Translations under genes and position numbers: made by a program
Shown here: one piece after another, positions 51,859 to 59,328 of the stretch
How the letters are laid out: each line of letters starts with the position of its first letter
Numbering within the stretch: the first letter of the stretch is position 1
The notes under the pieces: model-generated
Seen by the model: the letters and a program-made list of their open reading frames with translations, nothing else
Told to the model about the DNA's origin: nothing
The model's database searches: none
Origin: Streptomyces sp. MJM8645
GTDB taxonomy: Bacteria; Actinomycetota; Actinomycetes; Streptomycetales; Streptomycetaceae
Reading direction: 5' to 3'
Assembly (NCBI RefSeq): GCF_001625365.1
Contig: NZ_LJJF01000001.1
Location: 5,946,501 to 6,010,500 of the forward strand
DNA: 64,000 nt

Positions 51859-52761
51859 TCACGGGGTCGACATCCAGCGGTCGCGCAGGCCGACCAGGAC
51901 CGCGACGGAGACCACCAGCAGGACCAGCGACAGCGCGATCGCCGCCTCGGGGTCCGATTCCATGGCGAGGTAGACGGCCAGTGGCATGGTCTGGGTGCGG
52001 CCCGGGAAGTTGCCCGCGAAGGTGATCGTGGCGCCGAACTCGCCGAGCGCCCGGGCCCAGGCGAGGACCGCCCCGGCGGCGATCCCTGGGGCGATCAGCG
52101 GCAGGGTCACCCGGCGGAACGCAGTCAGCCGGGATGCGCCCAGGGTCGCGGCCGCCTCCTCGTAGCGGGGGTCGGCGGCGCGCAGCGCGCCCTCCACGCT
52201 GATCACCAGGAACGGCATCGCCACGAACGCCTCGGCGATGACCACCCCGGTCGTGGTGAACGGCAGCGTGATGCCGAAGGCCGAGTCCAGCCAGGAACCG
52301 ACGATGCCGCGCCGCCCGAGGACCAGCAGCAGTGCCACGCCGCCGACCACCGGCGGCAGCACCAGCGGCAGGGTGACCAGGGCCCGGATCACCCGCCGGC
52401 CCGGCAGTTCGGTGCGGGCGAGCAGCCAGGCCAGCGGGACGCCGAGGAGCAGCGAGACCGCGGTGGCCGCCGTCGCGCAGATCAGCGACAGGCGCAGGGC
52501 GTCCCAGACGGTGGCGCTGGTGAGCTGCTCGGACAGGCCGCTCCAGGGCGCCCGGACGAGCAGGCCGACCAGCGGCAGGATCAGGAACGCCAGTCCGAGC
52601 AGCGCCGGGAGCAGCAGCGTGACCGGGACGCGGTGGGTGCGCCGGCGCCGGCGCCGGCGTGGCAGGGCTTTCGCCGTTGCTGCCATGCCGGGCCCGGTGT
52701 CGGCGGTGCGTTCGGTGGTGCGCCCGGTGTCGCTGGTGCGCTTGGTGGTGCGGTCGCTCAC
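51859..52761 (-). CDS. modB: Molybdate ABC transporter permease ModB
   Basis: 300 residues from GTG 52761, which overlaps the modA stop; ATG 52686 (MAATAKALPRRRRRRR) would drop a Thr/Arg/Asp repeat lead (TKRTSDTGRTTERTADTG). About six helices with VPLAWLLARTELPGRRVIRA, LPLVLPPVVGGVALLL and the EAA loop EEAAATLGASRLTAFRRVTL then PLIAPGIAAGAVLAWARALG-EFGATITFAG. The EFGATITFAGN segment is diagnostic of ModB. Confidence 0.92.
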   Translation of the reverse strand: MSDRTTKRTSDTGRTTERTADTGPGMAATAKALPRRRRRRRTHRVPVTLLLPALLGLAFLILPLVGLLVRAPWSGLSEQLTSATVWDALRLSLICATAATAVSLLLGVPLAWLLARTELPGRRVIRALVTLPLVLPPVVGGVALLLVLGRRGIVGSWLDSAFGITLPFTTTGVVIAEAFVAMPFLVISVEGALRAADPRYEEAAATLGASRLTAFRRVTLPLIAPGIAAGAVLAWARALGEFGATITFAGNFPGRTQTMPLAVYLAMESDPEAAIALSLVLLVVSVAVLVGLRDRWMSTP

Positions 52762-53612
52762 GGCGCCTGGAAGCCCGCCGCGGTGAGCACCTGCTTGGCC
52801 TCGGGCGACTGGATGTACGCGACGAAGGCGGCGGCGCCGTCCTTGTTCGGGGCCTTGGCCAGGGCGGCGATCGGGTAGTCGTTCACGGCCTTGTCGGCCT
52901 CGGGGAAGTCCACGCTGTCGATCTTCCCGGCATCCGCCTTCACGTCGGTCTTGTACACGAGCGAGGCGTCGACCTCGCCGAGCTCGACCTTGGTCAGCGC
53001 GCCCTTGACGTCCTGCTCCAGGGTGACCGGGGTGAGGTTGACGTTGGCGGCCTTGAGCGCGGTGAGGGCGGCGGCGCCGCACGGCACCTCCTTTGCGCAC
53101 AGCGCGACCTTCACGCCGGAGGCGGTGAGGTCGTTCAGGCCCGCGACGTGCTTGGGGTTGCCCTTGGGCACGGCGATGGTGAGCGTGTTCTTGACGAAGG
53201 TCTTCGGGTCGCCGCTCGCGCCGCCCGCGTCGGTCACGGTCTTCATGGTGGCCGGACTGGCGGCGGCGAACACGTCCGCCGGGGCGCCCGAGTTGATGCT
53301 GGTGGCGAGGCTGGAGCTGCCGCCGAAGTTGAACTTGACCTTGGCGCCCGGGTTCGCGGCCTCGAACTTCTTGCCGAGGTCGGTGAACGTCTCCTTGAGC
53401 GAGGCGGCGGCGAAGACGGTGATGTCGCCGGTGGCCTTCGGGACGCTGCCGCCACCGGCCGCCGACGAGGCCGAGGAACCCGCCGTCGAAGCGGGCGAGG
53501 AGCCGCCGGACTTGCCACCGCCGTCGCTGCCGCAGGCGGTGGCCCCGAGGCTGAGGACGAGGGCCGCCGCGGCGGCGACGGCGAGTCTGCGGGTGGTCGT
53601 ACGGGTGCTCAT
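52758..53612 (-). CDS. modA: Molybdate-binding lipoprotein ModA
   Basis: 284 residues. Lipobox LSLGATAC then a Gly/Ser spacer. The binding protein begins ITVFAAASLKETFTDLGKKF; FNFGGSSSLATSINSGAPAD, VFAAASPATM and LGEVDASLVYKTDVKAD are ModA motifs for oxyanion capture. ATG 53612 with GAGGGGAAGCCCCG upstream. It starts the modABC operon. Confidence 0.93.
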   Translation of the reverse strand: MSTRTTTRRLAVAAAAALVLSLGATACGSDGGGKSGGSSPASTAGSSASSAAGGGSVPKATGDITVFAAASLKETFTDLGKKFEAANPGAKVKFNFGGSSSLATSINSGAPADVFAAASPATMKTVTDAGGASGDPKTFVKNTLTIAVPKGNPKHVAGLNDLTASGVKVALCAKEVPCGAAALTALKAANVNLTPVTLEQDVKGALTKVELGEVDASLVYKTDVKADAGKIDSVDFPEADKAVNDYPIAALAKAPNKDGAAAFVAYIQSPEAKQVLTAAGFQAP

Positions 53613-54010
53613 CGGGGCTTCCCCTCCAGGGCTCGCGCCGGAAGGGGCGCGGGGTGAGGCCGCAGGTGCGGCCATTACGGTGATCATAGTGCCGCAAATG
53701 CGAGTGATAAGTCCTCTGTCGCTTCGCACAGGCGGGGTGTGGCGGGGGTCTCCGCCCGGCTGTGTGAAGGCTCAAACGTGCACGGACGGCGCCGGGGCGG
53801 GAGTGCTGCGGGGGTTGGTGTGACGGCCGGTGTGAGGGGCCGTGTGAGGGGGTCGACGTGAGCATGGTGCCGGGGAAATTGCGTCGCGCAGGGGGCGGTC
53901 GGGCGGACAGAGTGGGGGCGATTCGTACAACAGTCCGCACAGCAGCCCGTACAGCAGTCCGTACACACCGCCCGGGTCGAACGGCCCAGGAGGGGAGGAG
54001 GGGTCCGTCC
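53613..54010. other. Divergent region between modA and the RNA ligase gene
   Basis: Apart from the modA promoter it holds short tandem repeats (GTGTGAGGGGCC types near 53820-53850 and CAGTCCGTACAGCAG types at about 53930-53970). No gene is supported. The RNA ligase start has GGAGGAGG upstream at its right end. Confidence 0.45.
53684..53712 (-). promoter_or_regulatory. modA promoter with CGCATTTGCG inverted repeat
   Basis: On the minus strand TTATCA (-35) is separated by 16 bases from TATGAT (-10, 53689-53684). The spacer contains CGCATTTGCG (53703-53694), a four-base-arm palindrome. The -10 is about 70 bases upstream of modA. A repressor such as a ModE-like protein could bind here, by analogy only. 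Confidence 0.5.
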
Positions 54011-55078
54011 ATGTCCACGTTGCGCGTCACCGTCGAGAAGCTGGTCGTCCTGGAGCACCCGAACGCCGACGCACTGGAGCTCGCGCAGGTCGGCCTCTAC
54101 CGGGCGGTGGTCGCCAAGGGCAGGTACCGGACCGGCGACTACGCCGTCTACATCCCCGAACAGTCGGTCCTCCCGGCGGAGTTGATCGATGAGCTGGGCC
54201 TGACGGGCAAGCTGGCCGGCAGCAGGTCCGACCGGGTGAGGGCCGTCCGGCTGCGCGGTGAGCTGTCCCAGGGCATCGTCTGCCTGCCGACCGCGCTCGC
54301 CGGTACCGACCTGGCGGACGCCGCCGGGCGCGGCGAGGACTTTGCCGAGCTGCTCGGAGTCGTCAAGTGGCAGCCCCCGGTACCGACCTCCATGAACGGC
54401 GACGTGCTGAGCGCGCCCGACCTGCTGCCCTGGGTGGACATCGAGAACCTCAAGCGCTACCCCGACGTCTTCGAGCCCGGCGAGCCCGTGGTGCTGACCG
54501 AGAAGCTGCACGGCAGTTGCTGCCTGATGACGTACACCGCCGCCACCGGCGAGGTCCAGGTGTCGTCCAAGGGCATCGGGGCGCAGGGGCTCTCACTCGT
54601 CGAGGACGAGCGCAACCTGTACTGGCGGGCCGTGCGCGCGTACGACCTCCCCGCCGTGGCGGCCCGACTGGCCGAGCGGCTCGGCGCCGAGCGGGTCGGC
54701 GTCTTCGGCGAGGTCTTCGGGGCCGGTGTGCAGGACCTGACGTACGGCGCCTCCGGCCGTGCCGAACTGCCCGGCTACGCCGTGTTCGACGTGTCGGCCT
54801 TGGTGGACGGGCAGCTGAGGTGGTACTCCGCCGCCGAACTGCTCGACGGCGAACTGCCGTTGGTGCCCGAACTGTGGCGCGGGCCGTTCGACCCGGAGAC
54901 GGTGCTGGCCTTCGCCCAGGGCGAGGAGACCGTCTCGGGGCGTGAACTCCACCTGCGCGAAGGCGTGGTGGTCCGGCCGGTGACGGAGCGCTGGAGCCTG
55001 GTGGTCGGCGGGCGGGCGATCGCCAAGGTGGTCGGTGACGCCTACCTGACGCGCAAGGGCGGCACCGAGTACGAGTGA
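54011..55078 (+). CDS. Rnl5-type ATP-dependent RNA ligase (DraRnl-like)
   Basis: 355 residues. An N-terminal OB-like domain (residues about 1-125; TLRVTVEKLVVLEHPNADAL, AVYIPEQSVLPAELIDELGL) precedes the nucleotidyltransferase domain: motif I TEKLHGSCCLM with K165 as the AMP-accepting lysine, motif III ERVGVFGEVFG, motif IV LREGVVVRPV and motif V AIAKVVGDAYL. This domain order is that of the Deinococcus Rnl5 family, which seals nicked RNA. No partner kinase/phosphatase is next to it. ATG 54011 after GGAGGAGG. Divergent from modABC. Confidence 0.85.
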   Translation: MSTLRVTVEKLVVLEHPNADALELAQVGLYRAVVAKGRYRTGDYAVYIPEQSVLPAELIDELGLTGKLAGSRSDRVRAVRLRGELSQGIVCLPTALAGTDLADAAGRGEDFAELLGVVKWQPPVPTSMNGDVLSAPDLLPWVDIENLKRYPDVFEPGEPVVLTEKLHGSCCLMTYTAATGEVQVSSKGIGAQGLSLVEDERNLYWRAVRAYDLPAVAARLAERLGAERVGVFGEVFGAGVQDLTYGASGRAELPGYAVFDVSALVDGQLRWYSAAELLDGELPLVPELWRGPFDPETVLAFAQGEETVSGRELHLREGVVVRPVTERWSLVVGGRAIAKVVGDAYLTRKGGTEYE

Positions 55079-55156
55079 TCCCCGCCCCGCCCCGTCGCGC
55101 CCTCCCGTGCGCTCCCGCGCGCTTTCGCTTCTTCGCGCGCGCCTTCGCGCCTTCCG

Positions 55157-55177
55157 TTACTGATGATTCGTCAGTTA
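55157..55177. promoter_or_regulatory. TetR-type inverted repeat upstream of the P450 gene
   Basis: TTACTGATGA and TCGTCAGTTA are imperfect 10-base inverted half-sites around a single T, 8 of 10 positions symmetrical. It lies 35 bases before the P450 start, in an AT-rich island, and has the size and symmetry of a TetR operator. No TetR gene is adjacent. Confidence 0.5.
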
Positions 55178-55211
55178 CGTTGATGGGTCGCCTGTGGAGA
55201 ATGGAGTGCCG

Positions 55212-56609
55212 ATGACCACCGCCACCGCCCTCATCCCCGGGCCGGCCGGAAACCCCCTGGTCGGGTCGCTGTTCGATCTCACCCGCCGCCCGCTGCGCAC
55301 CTACCTCGCCGCCCACCGCGACCACGGGGACGTGGTCCGGTTCCGGGTCGGGCCGCCCGGGCTGCGGGTCGAGTTCTACGGGGTGTTCTCCCCGGAGGGT
55401 GTCCAGCAGGTGTTGGGCAGCGAGGCCGCCAACTTCCGCAAGGAGAACGCCTTCTACGACGAGCTGCGAAGCAGCGTCGGCAACGGACTGCTGACCAGCC
55501 AGGACGGCGACTACCAGCGCCAGCGCCGGCTGGTCCAGCCGCTGTTCACCCGCCGCCGGGTGGACGGCTACGCGGGCGCCGTCGCCCAGGAGGCGCGGGC
55601 GCTCACCGAGCGGTGGAACGCGATCCCGGTCGGGGGCGGGGGCGGGGTTGTGGACGCGGCGGAGGAGATGTCCCGGTTCGCGCTGCGCGCCGTCGCCCGG
55701 ATCCTGTTCGGCGCGGACGTCGAGGAGGCGGTGGCGGTGGTGGACCGCAGCTTCCCGGTGCTCGGTGAGTACGTCTGGGACCGGGGCTTCGCGGCGATTC
55801 GCATCCCGCGCACCTGGCCGACCCCCTCGAACCGGCGCGGCGCCGAGGCCCAGCGCGCCCTGTACGCGGTCTGCGACCGGATCATCGCCGAGCGGGCCGC
55901 GCGCGGCGACCTGGACGAGGACGCGGACGACCTGCTCACACTGCTCGGACGGGCCCGCGGCGAGGACGGGGAGCAACTCGACCCGGCCGAACTCCGGGAC
56001 CAGGTACTGGTGTTCCTGCTCGCCGGGCACGAGACCACGGCCACCTCGCTGGCCTTCGCGCTGCACCTGCTGGCCACGCACCCCGAGCAGCGCAAGCTCG
56101 CCCAGCAGGAGGCGGAGACCGTGCTGGCCGGCCGGGAGCCGACTGCGGCGGACCTGGAGTCGCTGCCGTACATCACCCAGGTGCTGAAGGAGTCGATGCG
56201 GCTCTACCCGGCGGCGGCCCTGGTCGGGCGGCGGGCGGTCGCCGAGACGGTCATCGACGGGTACGTGATCCCGGCGGGTGCCCAGGTCGTCGTCTCGCCG
56301 CTGGTCACCCACCGGCACCCGGCGCACTGGCCGGACCCGGAACGCTTCGACCCCGACCGCTTCCTGCCCGAACAGGAGAAGGAGCGGCACCGCTACGCCT
56401 GGTACCCGTTCGGCGGCGGTCCGCGGGCGTGCATCGGGCAGCACTTCGCGATGCTGGAATCGGTGCTGAGCCTGGGCGTGCTGCTGCGGGACTTCGAGAT
56501 GGAGGCGGTGGACGAGCGGGTGGCGCTCGCCCAGGGCATCACGCTCCGCGCGGCGAGCCCGATGCGGATCCGGGTGACGGCGCGGGGAGCCGCGGGGCTC
56601 GCCGGGTAA
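55212..56609 (+). CDS. Cytochrome P450 (CYP102/CYP4-like class)
   Basis: 465 residues, longer than typical 400-residue streptomycete P450s, and with the class II layout. I-helix LLAGHETTATSLAFALHLLA, K-helix KESMRLYPAAALVGRRAVAE, PERF region DPERFDPDRFLPEQEKERHR and haem loop WYPFGGGPRACIGQHFAMLE with C407. It hydroxylates an organic substrate and needs a separate redox partner, none nearby. ATG 55212 with GGAG five bases upstream. N-terminal proline hinge PGPAGNPLVGS; no membrane anchor. Confidence 0.92.
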   Translation: MTTATALIPGPAGNPLVGSLFDLTRRPLRTYLAAHRDHGDVVRFRVGPPGLRVEFYGVFSPEGVQQVLGSEAANFRKENAFYDELRSSVGNGLLTSQDGDYQRQRRLVQPLFTRRRVDGYAGAVAQEARALTERWNAIPVGGGGGVVDAAEEMSRFALRAVARILFGADVEEAVAVVDRSFPVLGEYVWDRGFAAIRIPRTWPTPSNRRGAEAQRALYAVCDRIIAERAARGDLDEDADDLLTLLGRARGEDGEQLDPAELRDQVLVFLLAGHETTATSLAFALHLLATHPEQRKLAQQEAETVLAGREPTAADLESLPYITQVLKESMRLYPAAALVGRRAVAETVIDGYVIPAGAQVVVSPLVTHRHPAHWPDPERFDPDRFLPEQEKERHRYAWYPFGGGPRACIGQHFAMLESVLSLGVLLRDFEMEAVDERVALAQGITLRAASPMRIRVTARGAAGLAG

Positions 56610-56624
56610 CGGCTGACAGGCTGC

Positions 56625-56705
56625 AGCGTTCAGATTTCAGCTAACAGATAACAGAAGATGAAATCTGTTATCTGTCATCTGTTTGTTGTCATCTGTTCGC
56701 GGCCC
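56625..56705. repeat. Palindromic intergenic element R7 (AATG-like loop, degenerate)
   Basis: ACAGATAACAGA (56644-56655) pairs exactly with TCTGTTATCTGT (56664-56675) around AGATGAAA. To the left TTCAGATTTCAGCTA and to the right CATCTGTTTGTTGTCATC continue the unit. Lies between the P450 and the convergent secreted-protein gene. Shorter arms and more flanking decay than R1/R2. Confidence 0.82.
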
Positions 56706-56803
56706 TCGGGGCATGCGACCGGCCGGCGCCCGCTGGGGTACGGACATGCAGCGGGGGGCGCCGCCCCGGCGGGACGGCGCCCCTCATCGGTTCTGCCGGT
56801 GCC

Positions 56804-57184
56804 TCAGCCCCGGCTCTGGAACACGATCTTGGTCCAGCTGGAGCCCGGGCAGTTGCCCCAGACGTCCCAGGCCTGGGATCGGGCGCCGATCCACAGGCCG
56901 GTGGTGCTCGTGCCGTTGGCGCAGTAGGTGATGGTGCGCAGCTCGCCCGAGTAGACGTTGCAGTAGCCCACCCAGCGCCACCCGTAGTCTGCGGTGATGA
57001 CGCAGTGGTAGGAGGCGGCGGCTACCTCGGGCGAGGCCCCGATGGCGCCGGCGGTGATGGTCTGGTCAGCGGCGGCGACGGTGGGCGCGGCGGCGGCGGG
57101 CAGGGCGGTGGTGCCGAGCACGCCGAGGGCGGCTGCGGCGGCCATCCCGAACGTGGCGATCTTCCTGGCGATGCGACCTCGCAT
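56804..57184 (-). CDS. Small secreted Cys/Trp-rich protein of unknown function
   Basis: 126 residues. A Sec signal peptide (RKIATFGMAAAAALGVLGTT, cleaved near PAAAA-PTV) leaves a mature part of about 90 residues with four cysteines and six tryptophans (YHCVITADYGWRWVGYC, YCANGTSTTGLWIG, AWDVWGNCPGSSWTK), suggesting two disulfides and an aromatic ligand or wall-binding surface. It is common in shape among streptomycete exoproteins; no function is known. AGGAGAA precedes ATG 57184. Divergent from a sigma-factor gene. Confidence 0.75.
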   Translation of the reverse strand: MRGRIARKIATFGMAAAAALGVLGTTALPAAAAPTVAAADQTITAGAIGASPEVAAASYHCVITADYGWRWVGYCNVYSGELRTITYCANGTSTTGLWIGARSQAWDVWGNCPGSSWTKIVFQSRG

Positions 57185-57324
57185 GGCGGTTTCTCCTCGC
57201 TCAACGGTACAGATCGGGCAGTGCGTCCCCGGCCGTCCGGATCCACGGGGTGGGTGAATTCCGGCTTCCTGTCCGGCTGATGACGTATTGCGCACGAATG
57301 ACTGCGGACAGTGAGACGACGACC

Positions 57325-57345
57325 TATGATGTGACCTGTGTCACA
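57325..57345 (+). promoter_or_regulatory. -10 element and perfect Crp-type site over the sigma-factor start
   Basis: TATGAT (57325-57330) is followed by TGTGACCTGTGTCACA (57330-57345), a perfect TGTGA-N6-TCACA and an exact match to the S. coelicolor Crp consensus GTG-N6-GNCAC. With initiation about seven bases after TATGAT, the transcript would begin at or next to GTG 57338, making it leaderless, and Crp bound here would sit on the start site. Confidence 0.65.
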
Positions 57346-58132
57346 GGCCTTTTCGATGGGTCGTGACCTGCCCAACTGGGCTTTCGGAGTGCCGATTTCC
57401 GGGGAGAGCGGCATGGCGGAATGCGACGGTCGGTGTGGCGGCGGACGCGGGAGCGGAGGCGGGAAGGACTTCGGTCCGAGGCCCGCCGATCGTCAATCGG
57501 CCGATTTCAACCGGGTGTTCACGGAAATGCTGCCGAGGCTCCACCGGGCGGCCGCTTCGCTCACCGGCGGGCTCGCCGCCGGGGACGTGGTGCATGACGC
57601 GTATCTGCGGATCGCCCGCAGGCCGGAGCGGTTCCTGAGCCATCCGCAGCCCTACGCCTACGTGTTCACCACGATGGCGAACATCCTGCGCGACCAGTGG
57701 CGCCGGGAGCGGCGGAGGGTCGTGCTGCCCGATCCGTCCGAGACGGCCGAGCGGGAGCGGGGCCGGCCGCCGGTCGAGTCGCCGTCGGGCGGGATGGTCG
57801 AGCTGCAGGCGCGCTGGGAGGTGCTCCGGCTGCTGGGCTGCCTGACCTCGAAGCAGGCCCGGGTGGTGGTGCTGGTGGATCTCGACGGCTACACCGTCGA
57901 CGAGGCCGCCGAGCTGCTGGGCCTGCATCGCAGCACGCTGGCCGTCACCCGTCGCCGTGCCCACGGGAAGCTGCGCGCCGTCCTCGCGCGGGAGCGGGAA
58001 CATGAGCGGGAGGGCGAGCGGGGCGATCGGCCGGGGCCCGCCCCCGCAGAGGCGCCCGGCGTGGGGTCCGATGAGGGGCCCGGCGCAGGCCCTGGGGCGG
58101 CGCCCGAAGCGGCTCCCGACGCACCGAGCTGA
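57338..58132 (+). CDS. ECF-like RNA polymerase sigma factor
   Basis: 264 residues from the leaderless GTG. Region 2 is GDVVHDAYLRIARRPERFLS then YAYVFTTMANILRDQWRRER; region 4 is LTSKQARVVVLVDLDGYTVD with LLGLHRSTLAVTRRRAHGKL. The N-terminal 60 residues (GGGRGSGGG) and the C-terminal 45 (Glu/Gly/Ala/Pro-rich) are low complexity. ATG 57413 is an alternative start. No anti-sigma factor gene is adjacent. Closest to FecI/ECF groups; regulon unknown. Confidence 0.8.
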   Translation: MSQAFSMGRDLPNWAFGVPISGESGMAECDGRCGGGRGSGGGKDFGPRPADRQSADFNRVFTEMLPRLHRAAASLTGGLAAGDVVHDAYLRIARRPERFLSHPQPYAYVFTTMANILRDQWRRERRRVVLPDPSETAERERGRPPVESPSGGMVELQARWEVLRLLGCLTSKQARVVVLVDLDGYTVDEAAELLGLHRSTLAVTRRRAHGKLRAVLAREREHEREGERGDRPGPAPAEAPGVGSDEGPGAGPGAAPEAAPDAPS

Positions 58133-58177
58133 CGCTAAGTCAGCTGATGCGCCACCCCGGCCCGTACGCTGAAAATC

Positions 58178-59143
58178 GTGATCACGTACGAGGACCACCG
58201 CCTCCGCGCCCTGGCTGACGACGGCCGCTGGCCCGAACTGCTGACCGCCTACCGGCAGGGCAGGGCGGCAGCCGTGGAGCGCGCCGGGGAGGAGCCCGCG
58301 GCGGCGCTGACCGCGCCGCTCGGCCACCTGATCGCCTACTCGGCGCCGCCGGAGCTGTCCGTCCGGCTGTTCGACCGGGACGGCGGCCCGGGGACGGTCG
58401 CGGGGGTCGCCGACCATGACGCCGGTCCGCTCTGGGAGGTGCTGGCGACTCGGCATTCCTGGCTGCGGCTGGCTCCGCTGCTCGTCCCGGCCCCGGTGCG
58501 CCGACTGGTCGCGCAGACCAGGGTGCTGCTCGGCGAGGACCTCTCGTACGGGGCCGAACCCGACCCGGAGGGCATGCCGCTGCTGCTGGCGCCCTGGGAG
58601 ACGGCCGGATGGGACGAGGGGGCTCGGGTGCGCCAGTACCTGCCCTGCGGGGGCGCGCGCAGTGCGCTGCTGACCCTGCCGGCCAGCCGGGAGGGTCTGG
58701 GCGAGGTGGTGCTGCCCGCGCCGGGCGTACGGCTGGGCGGGCAGCGGGCGACCCGGGCGCTGGCCGCGCTGGCGGACTGGGCGGAGGTGGTCTGCGTCCG
58801 GGGGCCGGCGCCGCAGGCGGCCGCCCAACTGGCCCGTAGTTCCCGGGTCACCGGCGGGTACCTGCCGTTCGCGCTGGTCTACCCGGCGCTCGTGCAGGCC
58901 GCAGTCGTGGACCGCGGGCGGGGCTCGGCGCACGGACGGCTGGCGCTCTGGCGGGCGCTGGTCGCGATGGCCGGCGCGGAGGGTACGGACGGGCCGGACC
59001 GGGCGGAGGTCGACGCGCTGGTGGCCCGGATGCGCTGCTTCATCTGGCACGAGCCGGCCGCCGGGCTGCGCCATCTGCACGTCGCGCTGGAGGACCCGGC
59101 CTGTGGCCTGGCCTGGGCGGTGAGCGGCTCCGAGGACCTGTGA
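58178..59143 (+). CDS. Hypothetical cytosolic protein
   Basis: 321 residues, no signal or membrane segments. Conserved-looking parts: MITYEDHRLRALADDGRWPE, LLAPWETAGWDEGARVRQYL, GGYLPFALVYPALVQAAVVD and a closing MRCFIWHEPAAGLRHLHVAL. I do not recognise the family. The position 45 bases after the sigma factor suggests cotranscription. GTG start. Its stop begins a tandem repeat array. Confidence 0.65.
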   Translation: MITYEDHRLRALADDGRWPELLTAYRQGRAAAVERAGEEPAAALTAPLGHLIAYSAPPELSVRLFDRDGGPGTVAGVADHDAGPLWEVLATRHSWLRLAPLLVPAPVRRLVAQTRVLLGEDLSYGAEPDPEGMPLLLAPWETAGWDEGARVRQYLPCGGARSALLTLPASREGLGEVVLPAPGVRLGGQRATRALAALADWAEVVCVRGPAPQAAAQLARSSRVTGGYLPFALVYPALVQAAVVDRGRGSAHGRLALWRALVAMAGAEGTDGPDRAEVDALVARMRCFIWHEPAAGLRHLHVALEDPACGLAWAVSGSEDL

Positions 59144-59240
59144 GGACCTGAGAGGACCTGAGAGGGCCTGCGAGACTCCGTCAGGACCTGCGAGGTGAGG
59201 ACCTGCGAGGACCCGCGAGAACCGGTGAGGGCCTGTGGCG
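59137..59240 (+). repeat. Stop-proximal tandem repeat (GAGGACCTG array)
   Basis: A unit close to GAGGACCTGCGA recurs about eight times from the stop codon of the hypothetical gene to about 59240, several copies containing TGA. It separates that gene from the convergent dctA gene. Confidence 0.7.
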
Positions 59241-59328
59241 AAGGCCCGTCGGACATGCGGAACCCCCGGTCCGGCGCCGTTTCCGGGGGAGGTGGTGGCG
59301 CCGGACCGGGGGCGTATGAGGGGGCCGC

